Shown: one piece after another, positions 1 to 9,326 of the stretch
Layout: every line of letters begins with the position of its first letter
Position numbering within the stretch: the first letter of the stretch is position 1
Assembly: GCF_020829595.1 (NCBI RefSeq)
Contig: NZ_JAIVFW010000001.1
Span: forward strand, 248,001-312,000
From: Nostoc sp. CHAB 5844
GTDB taxonomy: Bacteria; Cyanobacteriota; Cyanobacteriia; Cyanobacteriales; Nostocaceae
DNA: 64,000 nucleotides
Reading direction: 5' to 3'
Program-made: the position numbers and the translations under genes
Notes under the pieces: generated by a model
What the model was told of the DNA's origin: nothing
What the model saw: only the letters and a program-made list of their open reading frames with translations
The model's database searches: none

Positions 1-35
1 CACAAGTCAAATATGACTATTACATTTGTTATTTA

Positions 36-296
36 TCAATCACAGAAATTATCCACTCTGATATCCCGTAAGATTTCCGAAACCTGCCATCCTGAATTGG
101 CGATAGATAAAACTACAGGATTATCCCGCACGGGAATATAGTTAGTCTCTCTACTTTCTACTACATTGGGTACTGGTTTTTCCTCAACTGTAGCTTCTTG
201 GCTATCAAAATCATCTAGTGAAAGATTTTCTTCTTCTATCTGTTTTATCTTTTTCAGGATTAATTTTTCCGATTTTTTGATTAGTCGTATGTCCAT
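36..296 (-). CDS. Small hypothetical protein (86 aa)
   Basis: I do not recognise this protein. It starts at an ATG and has a lysine/isoleucine-rich first 20 residues, an acidic middle rich in Glu and Asp, and a C-terminal part that looks compact (IANSGWQVSEILRDI). No signal peptide, membrane segment or cysteine motif is visible. No clear Shine-Dalgarno sequence precedes the ATG. The neighbouring 2 kb is full of decayed genes, so this could be a fragment of a longer gene rather than a functional one. Confidence 0.4.
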   Translation of the reverse strand: MDIRLIKKSEKLILKKIKQIEEENLSLDDFDSQEATVEEKPVPNVVESRETNYIPVRDNPVVLSIANSGWQVSEILRDIRVDNFCD

Positions 297-742
297 GATG
301 ATTTGTTAAGCCTTAAAGTTTGACAAAGAAATAAGCAACAAGACGTAGATTCTTAGAGAGTTCAAGAACTTATTCAAGAATCTTGAGCGAAATCCGCAAA
401 AAGCTTTATGAACTTGGGTGTTGAAAAAATTACCTAAGAAAATCTAGGATACATCAAAATTGATTTAAAATCCGCAGACTAAACTGAAAAATTTAGGGAA
501 TTACAGATGAAGAATTAAAATCAGCGCTAGTATCATCCATCAAGCACAATACGCTCTATCCAATCAACGTGATAGATTTTTTCTCTGTTTGTATGAAACT
601 CTCTGCTTGTAAGGGTGTGTTGTTTGGGAGGAAACGAAGCAGGAATTGCTGGAACAGGACAAATAATGGTGGTGTAGTCTTATAGGCACTTCACAGGGTT
701 AAGTTTGCAGATTTTATCAAAAATTTAGCGCGATCACACCAA
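297..742. other. Intergenic stretch, nothing recognised
   Basis: About 450 bases of AT-rich sequence. I see no open frame of convincing quality, no RNA gene and no strong hairpin. Confidence 0.5.
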
Positions 743-889
743 TTACTGTAGCTGGTTAAAATCTTTTTTTGTAATACTCAACTGTTTAAGAATTTCATCA
801 AATAATCGACTACCAATTTCAGCTTTGCCATGAATTGGAATGTTAGTTGTTCGTACATCTGGATGCTGCCAACAAGCAGAGGTTAGGTA
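743..889 (-). pseudogene. hicA-like toxin remnant (C-terminal part)
   Basis: Read on the minus strand and ending at the TAA at 743-745, this frame encodes WQHPDVRTTNIPIHGKAEIG followed by a helix ending in DFNQLQ. That pattern (HPD, then R-T-x-x-x-P-x-HG, then EIG and a helix) is the C-terminal half of HicA/YcfA mRNA-interferase toxins. The N-terminal half, with the glycine-rich start and the catalytic GSH-type His, is absent: upstream the frame runs directly into the 3' end of the DUF29 gene. No hicB partner is visible. I take it as a truncated remnant; a short protein starting at the GTG near 901 is formally possible. Confidence 0.5.
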
Positions 890-902
890 GGCATTACTCA
901 CC

Positions 903-1349
903 TTACTTTAAATAATTGTCAATAGCTTCTTCTAGTGTAAAAGGAGATTCTTTAGGAAAGAAATTTAATTTAATGCCTGTTTCATCAGCAGCTTTAAGAC
1001 GGGCTTTTTGATAACAATCTTCAAATACTTCTGTAAGTAGAGGTTGCAAACTTGGACTATCTTCTAATAAAGCTTCAATACAGATGCGTTGTTCTGTAAT
1101 AGTGCTGCGCCAACTTTCGCTACGCTTTTCCGGTTGATAGTGCCATTTAATTAAATGCATTAACAGCACAATTAATCGACTTTTTAATTCTCGTTTTTCA
1201 CTTCTCCCCATGCTTTCAATCTCTTCAATGAGATTAGGTAAATCTATTTCATTTAGTTTATGTTCTTTTAATTTTTGCACAATTGTTTGTGTCCATAAAT
1301 AAAAGTCTTGTTCATACAAGTTTTGGGTATTGGCAGATTGAGTATTCAT
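903..1349 (-). CDS. DUF29 domain-containing protein
   Basis: A 148-residue protein of the DUF29 family, widespread and multicopy in filamentous cyanobacteria and of unknown function. The family pattern is clear: YEQDFYLWTQ near residue 12, LIEEIESMGRSEKRELKSRL in the middle, then LLMHLIKWHYQPE and SWRSTITEQR. Length is normal for the family and the start is an ATG. No membrane segment or signal peptide is present. It lies alone between a hicA remnant and a broken DUF559 gene, in a patch of accessory genes. The family name is secure; no activity can be assigned. Confidence 0.85.
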   Translation of the reverse strand: MNTQSANTQNLYEQDFYLWTQTIVQKLKEHKLNEIDLPNLIEEIESMGRSEKRELKSRLIVLLMHLIKWHYQPEKRSESWRSTITEQRICIEALLEDSPSLQPLLTEVFEDCYQKARLKAADETGIKLNFFPKESPFTLEEAIDNYLK

Positions 1350-1512
1350 TGGTATTCCCGATTTAACTGTATCTTATACCTGACGCTAGGTTTATGGTGG
1401 TTTTTGATTGTCAGCGTGAGGAGGTTGTGATTTAAATTTTAAGCGTTTAGAGGAGGCGATCGCGTCTGGTATTTAGAGGTGCGATCGCACTAATTACCGA
1501 AGCAGGACTTTT

Positions 1513-1535
1513 CCCCTTCCCTACGAGGGAAGGGG
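1513..1535. repeat. Short dispersed hairpin
   Basis: Perfect inverted repeat, ten bases per arm around ACG, of the CCCCTTCCCT/AGGGAAGGGG type. A closely related hairpin lies at 2056-2080, flanking the other side of the DUF559 pseudogene. Both are C/G-rich fold-back repeats of the kind scattered through Nostocales genomes. Confidence 0.6.
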
Positions 1536-1544
1536 GTTAGGGGG

Positions 1545-1964
1545 TTAGGTTTCTTCAAAACACGCTTGAGAGATAAGCATCAAAACCTGATCAAGTTCCT
1601 GTTTCACTTCTTCATTTTTAATCCTTAACAAACGCAATCCTCTGGCTAATAAAACTTTGTCACGTTCTGCATCATATTCAGCTTGTTGTTCATGAATTTT
1701 TCCATCTACCTCTATCACTAATCTAGCGGCATGACAGTAAAAATCTGCAATAAAACCATCAATAATTTGCTGACGACGAAAGTGTAATCCATTGAGGCGA
1801 TTACCACGAAGATGTTGCTAAAGAATTTTTTCTGCTGGTGTCATTTGGCTACGAAGTTCTTTAGCAAGCTGAATTTTATCTAGGTTTATTGTTTGTCCGA
1901 TGACTATGTGATGAGTTACATCTTCTTTACGTGGGGATTTGTGTGGCGGTGTTTGATTACTCAT
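1545..1964 (-). pseudogene. DUF559 endonuclease-fold gene with in-frame amber codon
   Basis: From the ATG at 1964 to the TAA at 1545 one frame encodes a DUF559 (Vsr/MTH1576-like, restriction-endonuclease fold) protein. After ELRSQMTPAEKIL comes a TAG at 1818-1820, then QHLRGNRLNGLHFRRQ, IIDGFIADFYCH, LVIEVDGKIHE and ERDKVLLARGLRLLRI. The codon is Trp in the family consensus (EKxLWxxLR), so a single TGG-to-TAG change explains the break. Both halves stay in frame and look otherwise intact, including the E-V-D-G motif of the fold. It is either a recent pseudogene or read through. Family members are often encoded near restriction or toxin-antitoxin genes. Confidence 0.75.
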
Positions 1965-2055
1965 GTATGAAACGTAGAGGTTGGTGTTGATTCATACATT
2001 ATGGCTGACCTCTCCCCCAACCCCTCTACGACGCGGAGAGTGGAGCATGATTTCT

Positions 2056-2080
2056 CCCCCTTCCCTTGTAGGGAAGGGGG
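2056..2080. repeat. Short dispersed hairpin
   Basis: Inverted repeat with arms of ten bases (CCCCCTTCCC/GGGAAGGGGG) and a five-base loop, related to the copy at 1513-1535. Confidence 0.6.
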
Positions 2081-2164
2081 CTGGTGGGTTAGGTTGATGT
2101 GGAATATGGGAAGGTGCGATCGCCAGTTTTAGTCAGTAAATTTGTCTTATTTTCGTAATTTACA

Positions 2165-2326
2165 TTACCTGCGTTGCTTTCGCCTATAATATCTATCTAC
2201 CCAAGTTCCATTTTTTCTGAAGTGGCCTCGAACTGGCTCATAATCACTTTGATTAGAAATACGTCTATACTCGGCTTCAGTAAGTTTTTTCTTACTTGCT
2301 CTACTTAATTGCTTAAATCCACAGGG
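2165..2326 (-). pseudogene. Small basic ORF remnant lacking a start
   Basis: An open minus-strand frame of about 53 codons with no ATG or obvious start, closed upstream by TAG at 2327-2329. It encodes a lysine/arginine-rich peptide containing EAEYRRISNQSDYEPVRGHF and RKNGTWVDRYYRRKQRR. The R-G-H-x-R-K-N-G-T-x-V pattern resembles short tails found in mobile or hypothetical cyanobacterial proteins, but I cannot name the family. It is probably the 3' end of a deleted gene. Confidence 0.3.
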
Positions 2327-2483
2327 CTAATGTGTGTGTATGTTGTTACATAAATATATTATCACTACTACCATAGCAGAATTGCATAAGTTCAGTAAAA
2401 AACGCCAAGAGATTTGAAGACTTAATCTTGTCTTATTCTTGGCGTACTTTGTAAATTTGCGAGTTAAATTTTTTATTGAAAAA

Positions 2484-5144
2484 CTACCTCGCTACTGTAG
2501 ACATACCTAAAATATCTTCAATCTTAGGCATATCTTCCAACGGAATCACTCGCCCTTCATCCTCAAAGCCTGCAATTTGATCAAAGTTCAAATACCGATA
2601 CAAATTATCAGCAAAAGGATGAATCTTATTTGCCACAATATCAAGATATTCCTGCACTGTAGGAATACGCCCTAATAACGCACAAACTGCTGCTAATTCG
2701 GCTGAACCTAGATACACTCGTGCATCTTTGCCCATGCGGTTATTGAAGTTGCGGGTTGAGGTAGAAAATACAGTTGTGCCATCAGCAACTCGCGCTTGAT
2801 TTCCCATACATAAACTGCATCCAGGCATTTCTGTTCTTGCGCCAGCCGCACCAAAAATGCCATACACACCTTCTTCTTTTAATTGGTGTTCATCCATGCG
2901 GGTTGGTGGTGCTATCCACAGGCGAGTTTTGACTGCACCTGCGCCTTCTAAAACTTTCGCAGTTGCCCGATAATGACCAATGTTTGTCATACAAGAACCA
3001 ACGAAAACTTCTTGTACTGGATCGTTAGCAACTTCCGATAATAACTTAACATTATCGGGGTCATTAGGAGCAGCAACAATTGGTTCTTTGATTTCGTTCA
3101 AATCAATTTCAATTACTTCTGCATATTCTGCATCTGCATCGGCTTCTAGTAATACAGGGTTAGCTAACCATTCTTCCATTTTGGCGACGCGACGCATGAT
3201 GGTACGCTCATCGTGATAGCCTCTAGCTACCATATTCTTTAACAGTACAATATTTGAACGCAGATATTCTGAAACTGTCTCAATACTCAACTTAATTGTG
3301 CAACCTGCACAAGAACGTTCGGCGGAAGCATCGGTGAGTTCAAAGGCTTGTTCTACTTTTAAGTCTGGCAAACCTTCTATTTCTAAAATTCTGCCAGAGA
3401 AGACGTTTTTCTTATTTTGCTTCTCTACTGTCAGCAAACCTTTTTGCATGGCGACGTAGGGAATGGCATTGACGATATCCCGCAGGGTAATACCGGGTTG
3501 TAATTCACCTTTGAACCTGACTAATACTGACTCTGGCATATCTAAAGGCATGACACCCAAAGCACCCGCAAAGGCAACTAAGCCAGAACCAGCGGGGAAG
3601 GAAATACCCAAGGGGAAGCGGGTGTGAGAGTCGCCGCCTGTACCTACAGTGTCGGGTAACAGCATCCGGTTTAGCCAAGAGTGGATGATACCATCACCAG
3701 GACGCAATGCGACACCGCCACGTTGGGCGAAGAAGTCGGGGAGTTCGTGGTGAGTTTTGATATCAACGGGTTTGGGATATGCAGCAGTGTGACAGAAACT
3801 CTGCATTACTAAGTCTGCACTAAAACCGAGACAAGCGAGTTCTTTCAACTCGTCGCGGGTCATGGGGCCTGTGGTATCTTGAGAACCAACGGTAGTCATG
3901 ATGGGTTCGCAAGATGTAACAGGACGAACACCGGGTAAACCGCAGGCTTTCCCGACAATTTTTTGGGCGAGGGTGTAGCCTTTACCTGTGTCGGCTGGTT
4001 GTTGGGGACGGATAAAGACGCTGCTTGGTTCTAAACCTAATGCTTGGCGGGTTTTGTCGGTGAGGGTACGCCCAATTAATAAGGGGATGCGTCCTCCGGC
4101 GCGAACTTCATCGAGGATGGTGTCGGGTTTGAGGGTGAAGGTGGAAATTACTTCGCCAGCAACGTTTGTGATAGTACCTTTGTAAGGATAGATGGTGATT
4201 ACCATGCCCGTTTCTAGCTTGGTGACATCACACTGTATCGGCAAAGCCCCGGCATCTTCGGCTGTATTAAAGAAGATAGGCGCGATCGCACCACCTAAAA
4301 TGTATCCCCCAGCACGTTTGTTCGGCACAAAGGGAATATCTTGTCCTGTATGCCACAACACTGAGTTAATAGCCGACTTCCGCGAGGAACCTGTACCTAC
4401 TACATCGCCAACATAAGCTACTGGATGTCCTGGCTTTTTCAACTCGGCAATAGTTTCTAAACTTCCCGGTTGGCGAGTTTCTAACATCGCCAAGGCGTGT
4501 AAAGGAATATCCGGGCGGGTAGTGGCGTGGGTGGCGGGGGATAAGTCGTCGGTGTTGGTTTCGCCTGGAACTTTAAATACTGTGACAGTAATAAATTCTG
4601 GTAGTTTTGGACGCGTAGTAAACCATTCCGCTTCTGCCCAGGAGTTAATTACTTGCTTGGCATAGGGATTAGTTTTAGCTAACTCCAAAACATCATGAAA
4701 AGCATCATACACCAGCAAGGTTTTGCTGAGGGCGGCGGCGGCGTAGACTGCAATTGGTTCTTTGCCTTCGCCTCCCATCACTAGAGGTGTTTCGGAAGAG
4801 TCTGATACAGATGTGGTGGCAAATTGCAGTAATTCAATTAAAGATTGTACGTTGTAGCCGCCGACCATTGTTCCCAGCAATTGTACTGCTTCTATGGGCG
4901 AAATGATCGGACTTTTAGTTTCCTTTTTGGCAACAGCAGTGAGAAACCCTGCTTTAACGTAAGCCGCTGGGTCAACTCCAGGGGGTACGCGATCGCGCAA
5001 TAAATGCAATAATGTTTCTTCTTCACCCTTGGGCGGATGTTTCAGTAATTCACATAATTCTGAGGTTTGCTTCGCATCCAACGGTAAGGAGGGAATTCCT
5101 AATGCTGCCCTTTCGGCGACGTGTTTACGGTATTGTTCTAGCAT
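2484..5144 (-). CDS. acnB: Aconitate hydratase B (AcnB)
   Basis: Bifunctional aconitase B / 2-methylisocitrate dehydratase, converting citrate to isocitrate in the cytosolic TCA pathway. At 886 residues it matches the AcnB length. The N-terminal HEAT-like helical domain (about 1-160) precedes the swivelling domain, the reverse of the AcnA order. The [4Fe-4S] ligands are seen as [11 protein letters not shown] and the CSLC pair in [21 protein letters not shown] and [10 protein letters not shown] are further substrate-domain motifs. A GGAG precedes the ATG. It stands alone, with its promoter in the 344-base gap upstream. The identification is secure. Confidence 0.97.
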   Translation of the reverse strand: MLEQYRKHVAERAALGIPSLPLDAKQTSELCELLKHPPKGEEETLLHLLRDRVPPGVDPAAYVKAGFLTAVAKKETKSPIISPIEAVQLLGTMVGGYNVQSLIELLQFATTSVSDSSETPLVMGGEGKEPIAVYAAAALSKTLLVYDAFHDVLELAKTNPYAKQVINSWAEAEWFTTRPKLPEFITVTVFKVPGETNTDDLSPATHATTRPDIPLHALAMLETRQPGSLETIAELKKPGHPVAYVGDVVGTGSSRKSAINSVLWHTGQDIPFVPNKRAGGYILGGAIAPIFFNTAEDAGALPIQCDVTKLETGMVITIYPYKGTITNVAGEVISTFTLKPDTILDEVRAGGRIPLLIGRTLTDKTRQALGLEPSSVFIRPQQPADTGKGYTLAQKIVGKACGLPGVRPVTSCEPIMTTVGSQDTTGPMTRDELKELACLGFSADLVMQSFCHTAAYPKPVDIKTHHELPDFFAQRGGVALRPGDGIIHSWLNRMLLPDTVGTGGDSHTRFPLGISFPAGSGLVAFAGALGVMPLDMPESVLVRFKGELQPGITLRDIVNAIPYVAMQKGLLTVEKQNKKNVFSGRILEIEGLPDLKVEQAFELTDASAERSCAGCTIKLSIETVSEYLRSNIVLLKNMVARGYHDERTIMRRVAKMEEWLANPVLLEADADAEYAEVIEIDLNEIKEPIVAAPNDPDNVKLLSEVANDPVQEVFVGSCMTNIGHYRATAKVLEGAGAVKTRLWIAPPTRMDEHQLKEEGVYGIFGAAGARTEMPGCSLCMGNQARVADGTTVFSTSTRNFNNRMGKDARVYLGSAELAAVCALLGRIPTVQEYLDIVANKIHPFADNLYRYLNFDQIAGFEDEGRVIPLEDMPKIEDILGMSTVAR

Positions 5145-5488
5145 TTTTGTATTCTCCGTTGGGATGTTCTACCCTTAATTATGAAATATTTTTAGGCAAG
5201 ACTTGGCTATAAAAGTTTACATTATTTTTATAGCTAAAAGCATTACTGGTAATCGATTATCAGCAATTTTGTTTTCTACTTTAAGTAAAGTTTTCAGCAC
5301 CAATTCAACCTGAAGCTATTTTAATTGCCACAACCCCTATTATTAAAGGATTAATTGTTCCCATAACAATAAAGTGAAATAGTATTAATTACGCATAGCA
5401 GAAGATGCAAGAAAAATTTTCTGTCACAGATTGAAAGCTATTTATTTAGATAGAAAAATGCTTTAGTTGATCAATTTAAGCACATAAA
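5145..5488. other. Intergenic region upstream of acnB
   Basis: About 340 AT-rich bases between the acnB start and the 3' end of the permease gene. It must hold the acnB promoter, but I cannot pick a -10/-35 pair with confidence. No small gene seen. Confidence 0.4.
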
Positions 5489-6376
5489 TTAAGGTTCTTC
5501 GCCCCAAGTCTGTAACTGTAAATACACGAAAACTAAAGTTACAGCTAACAGTACGGTGGCAGCAGCAGCGGCATAACCAAAATCAAATTGACCAAAAGCT
5601 TCTTGATAAATGTAGTAAACCAATAAATTAGTAGAATTCAAAGGGCCGCCACCAGTCATGACGTAAACTTGTTCAAAACTCCTTAATGTAAAAATTGCTG
5701 TGGTGACTGTGGCGAAAATTAAAGTAGGGCGTAATCCAGGCAAGGTTATATGCCAAAATTGTTGCCAAGCATTCGCACCATCTAATTCTGCTGCTTCATA
5801 GCGACTGGGAGGAATTGCTTGTAACCCTGCTAAGAAGACAACCATATTAAAACCTAATTGTTTCCAAATACTTAAGATAATTAAAACAGGCATTGCCCAA
5901 AATGTATCTCCTAGCCAAGGGATAGGCGCAATACCAAATAAATTTAAAAATGCGTTTATAGGGCCAGCAGTTTGAAATAGCCAGCGAAATCCTAAACCAG
6001 CAGCTACTAGAGAAATTATTGAAGGTAAAAAATAAGCACTTCTTAACATTCCCCGCAAAGCCAGAGAACGATTTAATAAAACTGCTAATCCTAGGGGAAT
6101 AATTAAGCTGGGGATGACAGTAGCAAGGGTAAAATAAATTGTGTTGCCAAGAACTTGCCAAAAATCAGGGTTAAGTAGCAAGCGCCAATAATTTTTTAAC
6201 CCTACCCAATAAGTACCTGTGGATGTAAAACTACCAGCAGTGAAACTGAGGTAAAACAAATAGGCGATTGGCCAAATTACAAAAAGACCTAATAAAATTA
6301 ACGCGGGTGTGAGAAAAGTCCAAGCGGCAAATGTATCATTATCTAGCCACGATTTATTAGTATATATCTTTGGCAT
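5489..6376 (-). CDS. Carbohydrate ABC transporter permease (MalF/UgpA type)
   Basis: A 295-residue inner-membrane permease subunit of a binding-protein-dependent sugar importer. About six hydrophobic segments are visible, starting at residue 17. The cytoplasmic EAA loop that contacts the ATPase reads YEAAELDGANAWQQFWHITL, followed by PGLRPT. The N-terminal PALILLGLFVIWPIAYLFYL segment is typical of the MalF-like partner. No second permease, binding protein or ATPase gene lies beside it, so partners must be encoded elsewhere. Substrate cannot be told from sequence. Its start lies only 25 bases from the divergent purN start, so the two promoters must overlap coding sequence. Confidence 0.88.
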   Translation of the reverse strand: MPKIYTNKSWLDNDTFAAWTFLTPALILLGLFVIWPIAYLFYLSFTAGSFTSTGTYWVGLKNYWRLLLNPDFWQVLGNTIYFTLATVIPSLIIPLGLAVLLNRSLALRGMLRSAYFLPSIISLVAAGLGFRWLFQTAGPINAFLNLFGIAPIPWLGDTFWAMPVLIILSIWKQLGFNMVVFLAGLQAIPPSRYEAAELDGANAWQQFWHITLPGLRPTLIFATVTTAIFTLRSFEQVYVMTGGGPLNSTNLLVYYIYQEAFGQFDFGYAAAAATVLLAVTLVFVYLQLQTWGEEP

Positions 6377-6401
6377 CTATCAATTTTTCCTTGTTGCTGT
6401 T

Positions 6402-7067
6402 ATGAGCCTTTGCCCTGATTCTACTTTTAGCTTGGTTTCTCCCAATATTGGCGATCGCCTATCATCTAGTGATACTCCTATCAAACTAGGAATTATGGCT
6501 TCTGGGAATGGCAGCAATTTTGCAGCAGTTGCCCAAGCTATCGAGAATGGACAACTGAATGCCCAAATTCCAGTTCTAATTTACAATAATCCAGGTGCGA
6601 AAGCAGCAATACGAGCCGCAAATCGTGGTGTAGAAACTGTTTTATTAAATCACCGCGAATACAAAAATCGGGAAGCTTTAGATAGGCAAATCGTCCAGAC
6701 TTTACGCCAATATGATGTAGATTTGGTGATTTTGGCTGGCTGGATGCGATTGGTGACATCAGTATTAATTGATGCTTTTCCGAACAGAATTATTAATATT
6801 CATCCTAGTTTGTTACCGAGTTTTAAGGGACTTCATGCTGTCGAACAAGCTTTGCAAGCTAAGGTAACAATTACTGGCTGTACAGTGCATTTAGTTTGTT
6901 TAGAAGTTGACAGCGGCCCGATATTAATTCAAGCAGCTGTGCCAGTGTTGCCAGATGATACGCCAGAAACACTGCACGCCAGAATTCAAATTCAGGAACA
7001 TCGAATTTTACCACAGGCGATCGCGATCGCGGCTCATCAACTCCAGACCAAACTTATACCTTCCTAA
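6402..7067 (+). CDS. purN: Phosphoribosylglycinamide formyltransferase (PurN)
   Basis: Transfers the formyl group of 10-formyl-THF to GAR, the third step of purine synthesis. Recognisable motifs are ASGNGSNF (phosphate-binding loop), the catalytic N-I-H of IINIHPSLLPSFKG, and TVHLVCLEVDSGPI with the catalytic Asp. I chose the ATG at 6402 (221 aa). An upstream in-frame ATG at 6309 would overlap the opposite-strand permease by 68 bases and add a non-conserved extension. About 20 residues before the conserved core remain, slightly longer than the E. coli enzyme. A repeat-rich patch follows the stop. Confidence 0.95.
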   Translation: MSLCPDSTFSLVSPNIGDRLSSSDTPIKLGIMASGNGSNFAAVAQAIENGQLNAQIPVLIYNNPGAKAAIRAANRGVETVLLNHREYKNREALDRQIVQTLRQYDVDLVILAGWMRLVTSVLIDAFPNRIINIHPSLLPSFKGLHAVEQALQAKVTITGCTVHLVCLEVDSGPILIQAAVPVLPDDTPETLHARIQIQEHRILPQAIAIAAHQLQTKLIPS

Positions 7068-7100
7068 AACAATGAACCTCTCCCCAACCCCTCTGTCTTG

Positions 7101-7138
7101 AAAAGTCTGATCGGAGGAAGCCTCCGATCAGAACTTTT
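7101..7138. repeat. Hairpin downstream of purN
   Basis: Inverted repeat with arms AAAAGT-CTGATCGGAGG and CCTCCGATCAG-A-ACTTTT around an AAG loop, with one bulged base. It is nested inside CTCTCCCCAACCCCTCT-type repeats that continue to about 7240. It lies between convergent purN and the CPBP gene, so it may act as a two-way terminator. Confidence 0.65.
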
Positions 7139-7254
7139 CGCTCCGGGTCGGAGAGGGGCTTAAACATTGTTGAGTAACCAACAAAAGATTAAAACTTTTG
7201 AAGCCTCTCTCCTTTTAGGGGAGAGGTTTGGAGAGGGGTTGTTCAATAAAAGAT

Positions 7255-7836
7255 TTAACGTTGCTGCATTTTCCAGAAATAACTAGAAACCCAATTTGTC
7301 ATAATATGGGCAACAATCGGCACTAACAAATTTCCACTCCAAAGGGCGCTATATCCTAAAATTAACCCAATAACCGTTGCCCAAATCACGTAAGGCCATT
7401 GTTGCGAACCACTGAGATGTAAAACTCCAAAGCAAAGGCTAGATACAATCACTGCTACATGGTCTAAGCCTAAAGCCGGCAGCATGACACCTCGAAATAA
7501 TAATTCTTCACTTAACCCCGGTAGTAAACCCAGCCAAATCAAATCAGGCCAAGCTAAAGGTCTCAATACTAGTTCTAGGTAATAATCTGCGCTTTGACGA
7601 TAGAGAGGCCACAATCGATAAGCTAAACCACTCAAACTGGTGATAATCACTCCTACACCCAGTCCCCAAAGGAAATCTATTTCGTTCCATTCCCACTTGA
7701 ATAGGAACACATTACCAAAGCGTAACCACACTTTGGCGACTGTCCACAATAGAATTGCAGTCACCGCCATTGCTACCAGCACTTGGAAGCGCGTCAGGTA
7801 AGGAATTTCAGGGTCTTGTTTTTGTTGTTCTACCAC
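7255..7836 (-). CDS. CPBP family intramembrane metalloprotease
   Basis: A 193-residue membrane protein of the CPBP/Rce1-like (CAAX protease and bacteriocin-processing) family. The catalytic motifs are present in order: EELLFRG at about residues 110-116, FGVLH, and a C-terminal H-x-x-x-N (AHIMTN). Several hydrophobic segments surround them. The start is a GTG at 7836; the next upstream bases are GTATGAA tandem repeats, so the 5' leader is short and repetitive. Substrates of cyanobacterial members are unknown. No bacteriocin gene is adjacent. Confidence 0.88.
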   Translation of the reverse strand: MVEQQKQDPEIPYLTRFQVLVAMAVTAILLWTVAKVWLRFGNVFLFKWEWNEIDFLWGLGVGVIITSLSGLAYRLWPLYRQSADYYLELVLRPLAWPDLIWLGLLPGLSEELLFRGVMLPALGLDHVAVIVSSLCFGVLHLSGSQQWPYVIWATVIGLILGYSALWSGNLLVPIVAHIMTNWVSSYFWKMQQR

Positions 7837-7845
7837 GGGTGTATG

Positions 7846-7878
7846 AAGTATGAAGTGTGAAGTATGAAGTATGAAATT
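7846..7878. repeat. GTATGAA short tandem repeat
   Basis: Four to five heptamer-like copies of GTATGAA with minor variants. Related GTATGAA/TTCATAC runs occur at about 9270-9325 and 62840-62900 in this window, so it is a dispersed STRR-type repeat family. Confidence 0.7.
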
Positions 7879-7903
7879 TCATCCTTCTGCTTTTGACCAT
7901 TGA

Positions 7904-8941
7904 CTATTGATTATTGACTAAAGCATCTGGATTGATGCCAGCTTTGAGGGCTACCAATACGCCTACTGCTTCTAAATACGAGTTTACCTGTATAGATTTG
8001 ATTCCTAACGATTGGGCAGGAACTTGTATTTGAGTTTTATTGTCTTTGACGGTAATTATTTGGCATTGGCTTTGACTTAAACTGAGTAAAGCACTGCTAC
8101 CACAAGCGTTTGCAGGTATGATCGCCGCGTCTATTTGATCAGCCCAAATATCTTCTTGGCGAGATGTAAATAATTGTTTCTCGACAATAAATTGTGGGGC
8201 GCGACTTAAGCCTACAAGTACGCTTGGTAAAAAAGTATAGCCTAATTCTTCGGCAGCGGAACGAGGAGATAAATCGGGATAGGGTGGGGCGCTGGCTATG
8301 GCTGGTGAATGGGCGCAAGGAATTTGCAAGTTTCTGACTAGTAAATGGCTAATTACGGCTTCTGCACCTGCTACAGGGTCTACGCCTTTACCTTGGCGGT
8401 AGTTTTGGACAGCATCTTCATCCATATCATCAGGGAAACGGGCAACAACTGCGATCGCTTCTGCCCCTATTTTGTGGATGAGTTTCTCTGCTGCCCTGAG
8501 TAAACTATCTGGGTTGCCGATGGTTCCCCAACTTACCCCTGATGCTGTGCTGCGTAATTCTACATTTAATTGAGCATCAGTAATTACATAATCTGTGATA
8601 GTTAATCCGAGAGTTGCCCTGGCTGCATCGGCGGCTTGCAAGTGTCGCAGCCGTAACTCTGGTTCAATTCCTTGGTCTAAAAGCAAACCTATCTTATTAT
8701 TGCGGACTGGTCGTAAACCCCAACATCCAGAGGCGAATTTGTCAAGCCCGTAACCTTCTACATAGAAAGCGTTGGGGATATTCCAATATAAACTTGCGCC
8801 ATTGAGGACATTGGGGTGAGTGATCAGGCGATCGCAAACTTGTGCTAATGTTCGGGCAACTGGTATAGCATCTCCCGCATAACCCCCAATCGCCGCCCCA
8901 ACGCCAGTAGGTACAATCAAAATAGCGGTGTAAGGACGCAT
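7904..8941 (-). CDS. DUF3326 domain-containing protein
   Basis: A conserved cyanobacterial protein of about 345 residues, family DUF3326, function unknown. It opens with MRPYTAILIVPTGVGAAIGG, a glycine-rich segment that looks like the start of a nucleotide-binding fold. Other conserved-looking stretches are HPNVLNGASLYW and ANACGSSALLS. I prefer the ATG at 8941 over the one at 8968, because the extra nine residues (MAPQHSALK) fall in repetitive leader DNA. No signal peptide is present. A 61-aa gene lies about 100 bases upstream on the same strand and may be co-transcribed. Confidence 0.8.
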   Translation of the reverse strand: MRPYTAILIVPTGVGAAIGGYAGDAIPVARTLAQVCDRLITHPNVLNGASLYWNIPNAFYVEGYGLDKFASGCWGLRPVRNNKIGLLLDQGIEPELRLRHLQAADAARATLGLTITDYVITDAQLNVELRSTASGVSWGTIGNPDSLLRAAEKLIHKIGAEAIAVVARFPDDMDEDAVQNYRQGKGVDPVAGAEAVISHLLVRNLQIPCAHSPAIASAPPYPDLSPRSAAEELGYTFLPSVLVGLSRAPQFIVEKQLFTSRQEDIWADQIDAAIIPANACGSSALLSLSQSQCQIITVKDNKTQIQVPAQSLGIKSIQVNSYLEAVGVLVALKAGINPDALVNNQ

Positions 8942-9042
8942 TTTCAGTGCTGAGTGCTGAGGAGCCACTGCGTTGCTTTGGTTCCCAACGTTGTAGCAAG
9001 TTGCGTTGCTGAGTGCTAGATTTTTCTAGCACCGTCATACAC

Positions 9043-9228
9043 TCAAGACTTAACACTTCCTGTGGTAACAACTGCTTCTACCGCCACTTTTTGCTGTGCT
9101 TCATCCACAGATGTAATTGCCCAACGCAGTGGTTCACCTTGTTTTTTCAACTCAGCTTCAATTGCTTTTTGCAACTGGGTAGGAGTTTCTTGAATATCAA
9201 TTTCCGCAGTAATAAAATGAGTAGTCAT
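9043..9228 (-). CDS. Conserved small protein (61 aa)
   Basis: A short protein beginning MTTHFITAEIDIQETPTQLQ, with an amphipathic helix (KAIEAELKKQG) between two beta-like stretches. The composition and beta-alpha-beta look suggest a small folded domain. I recall similar short hypothetical proteins in cyanobacteria but cannot name a family. It starts at an ATG and lies between the ferredoxin and DUF3326 genes on the same strand, about 100 bases from each, so the three may share a transcript. Confidence 0.65.
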   Translation of the reverse strand: MTTHFITAEIDIQETPTQLQKAIEAELKKQGEPLRWAITSVDEAQQKVAVEAVVTTGSVKS

Positions 9229-9326
9229 CGCCGTTCTTCCTATTAATTGATTTATTCTAAAATAACTGAATGAAATCTAAAGTATGAAATCTTATCTTTC
9301 AGACTTCATACTTCAAACTTCATGCT

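Noticed and set aside
6309-6401. Upstream extension of purN to an ATG at 6309
   Set aside because: It overlaps the opposite-strand permease gene by 68 bases and encodes a non-conserved leader; the ATG at 6402 fits the family better.
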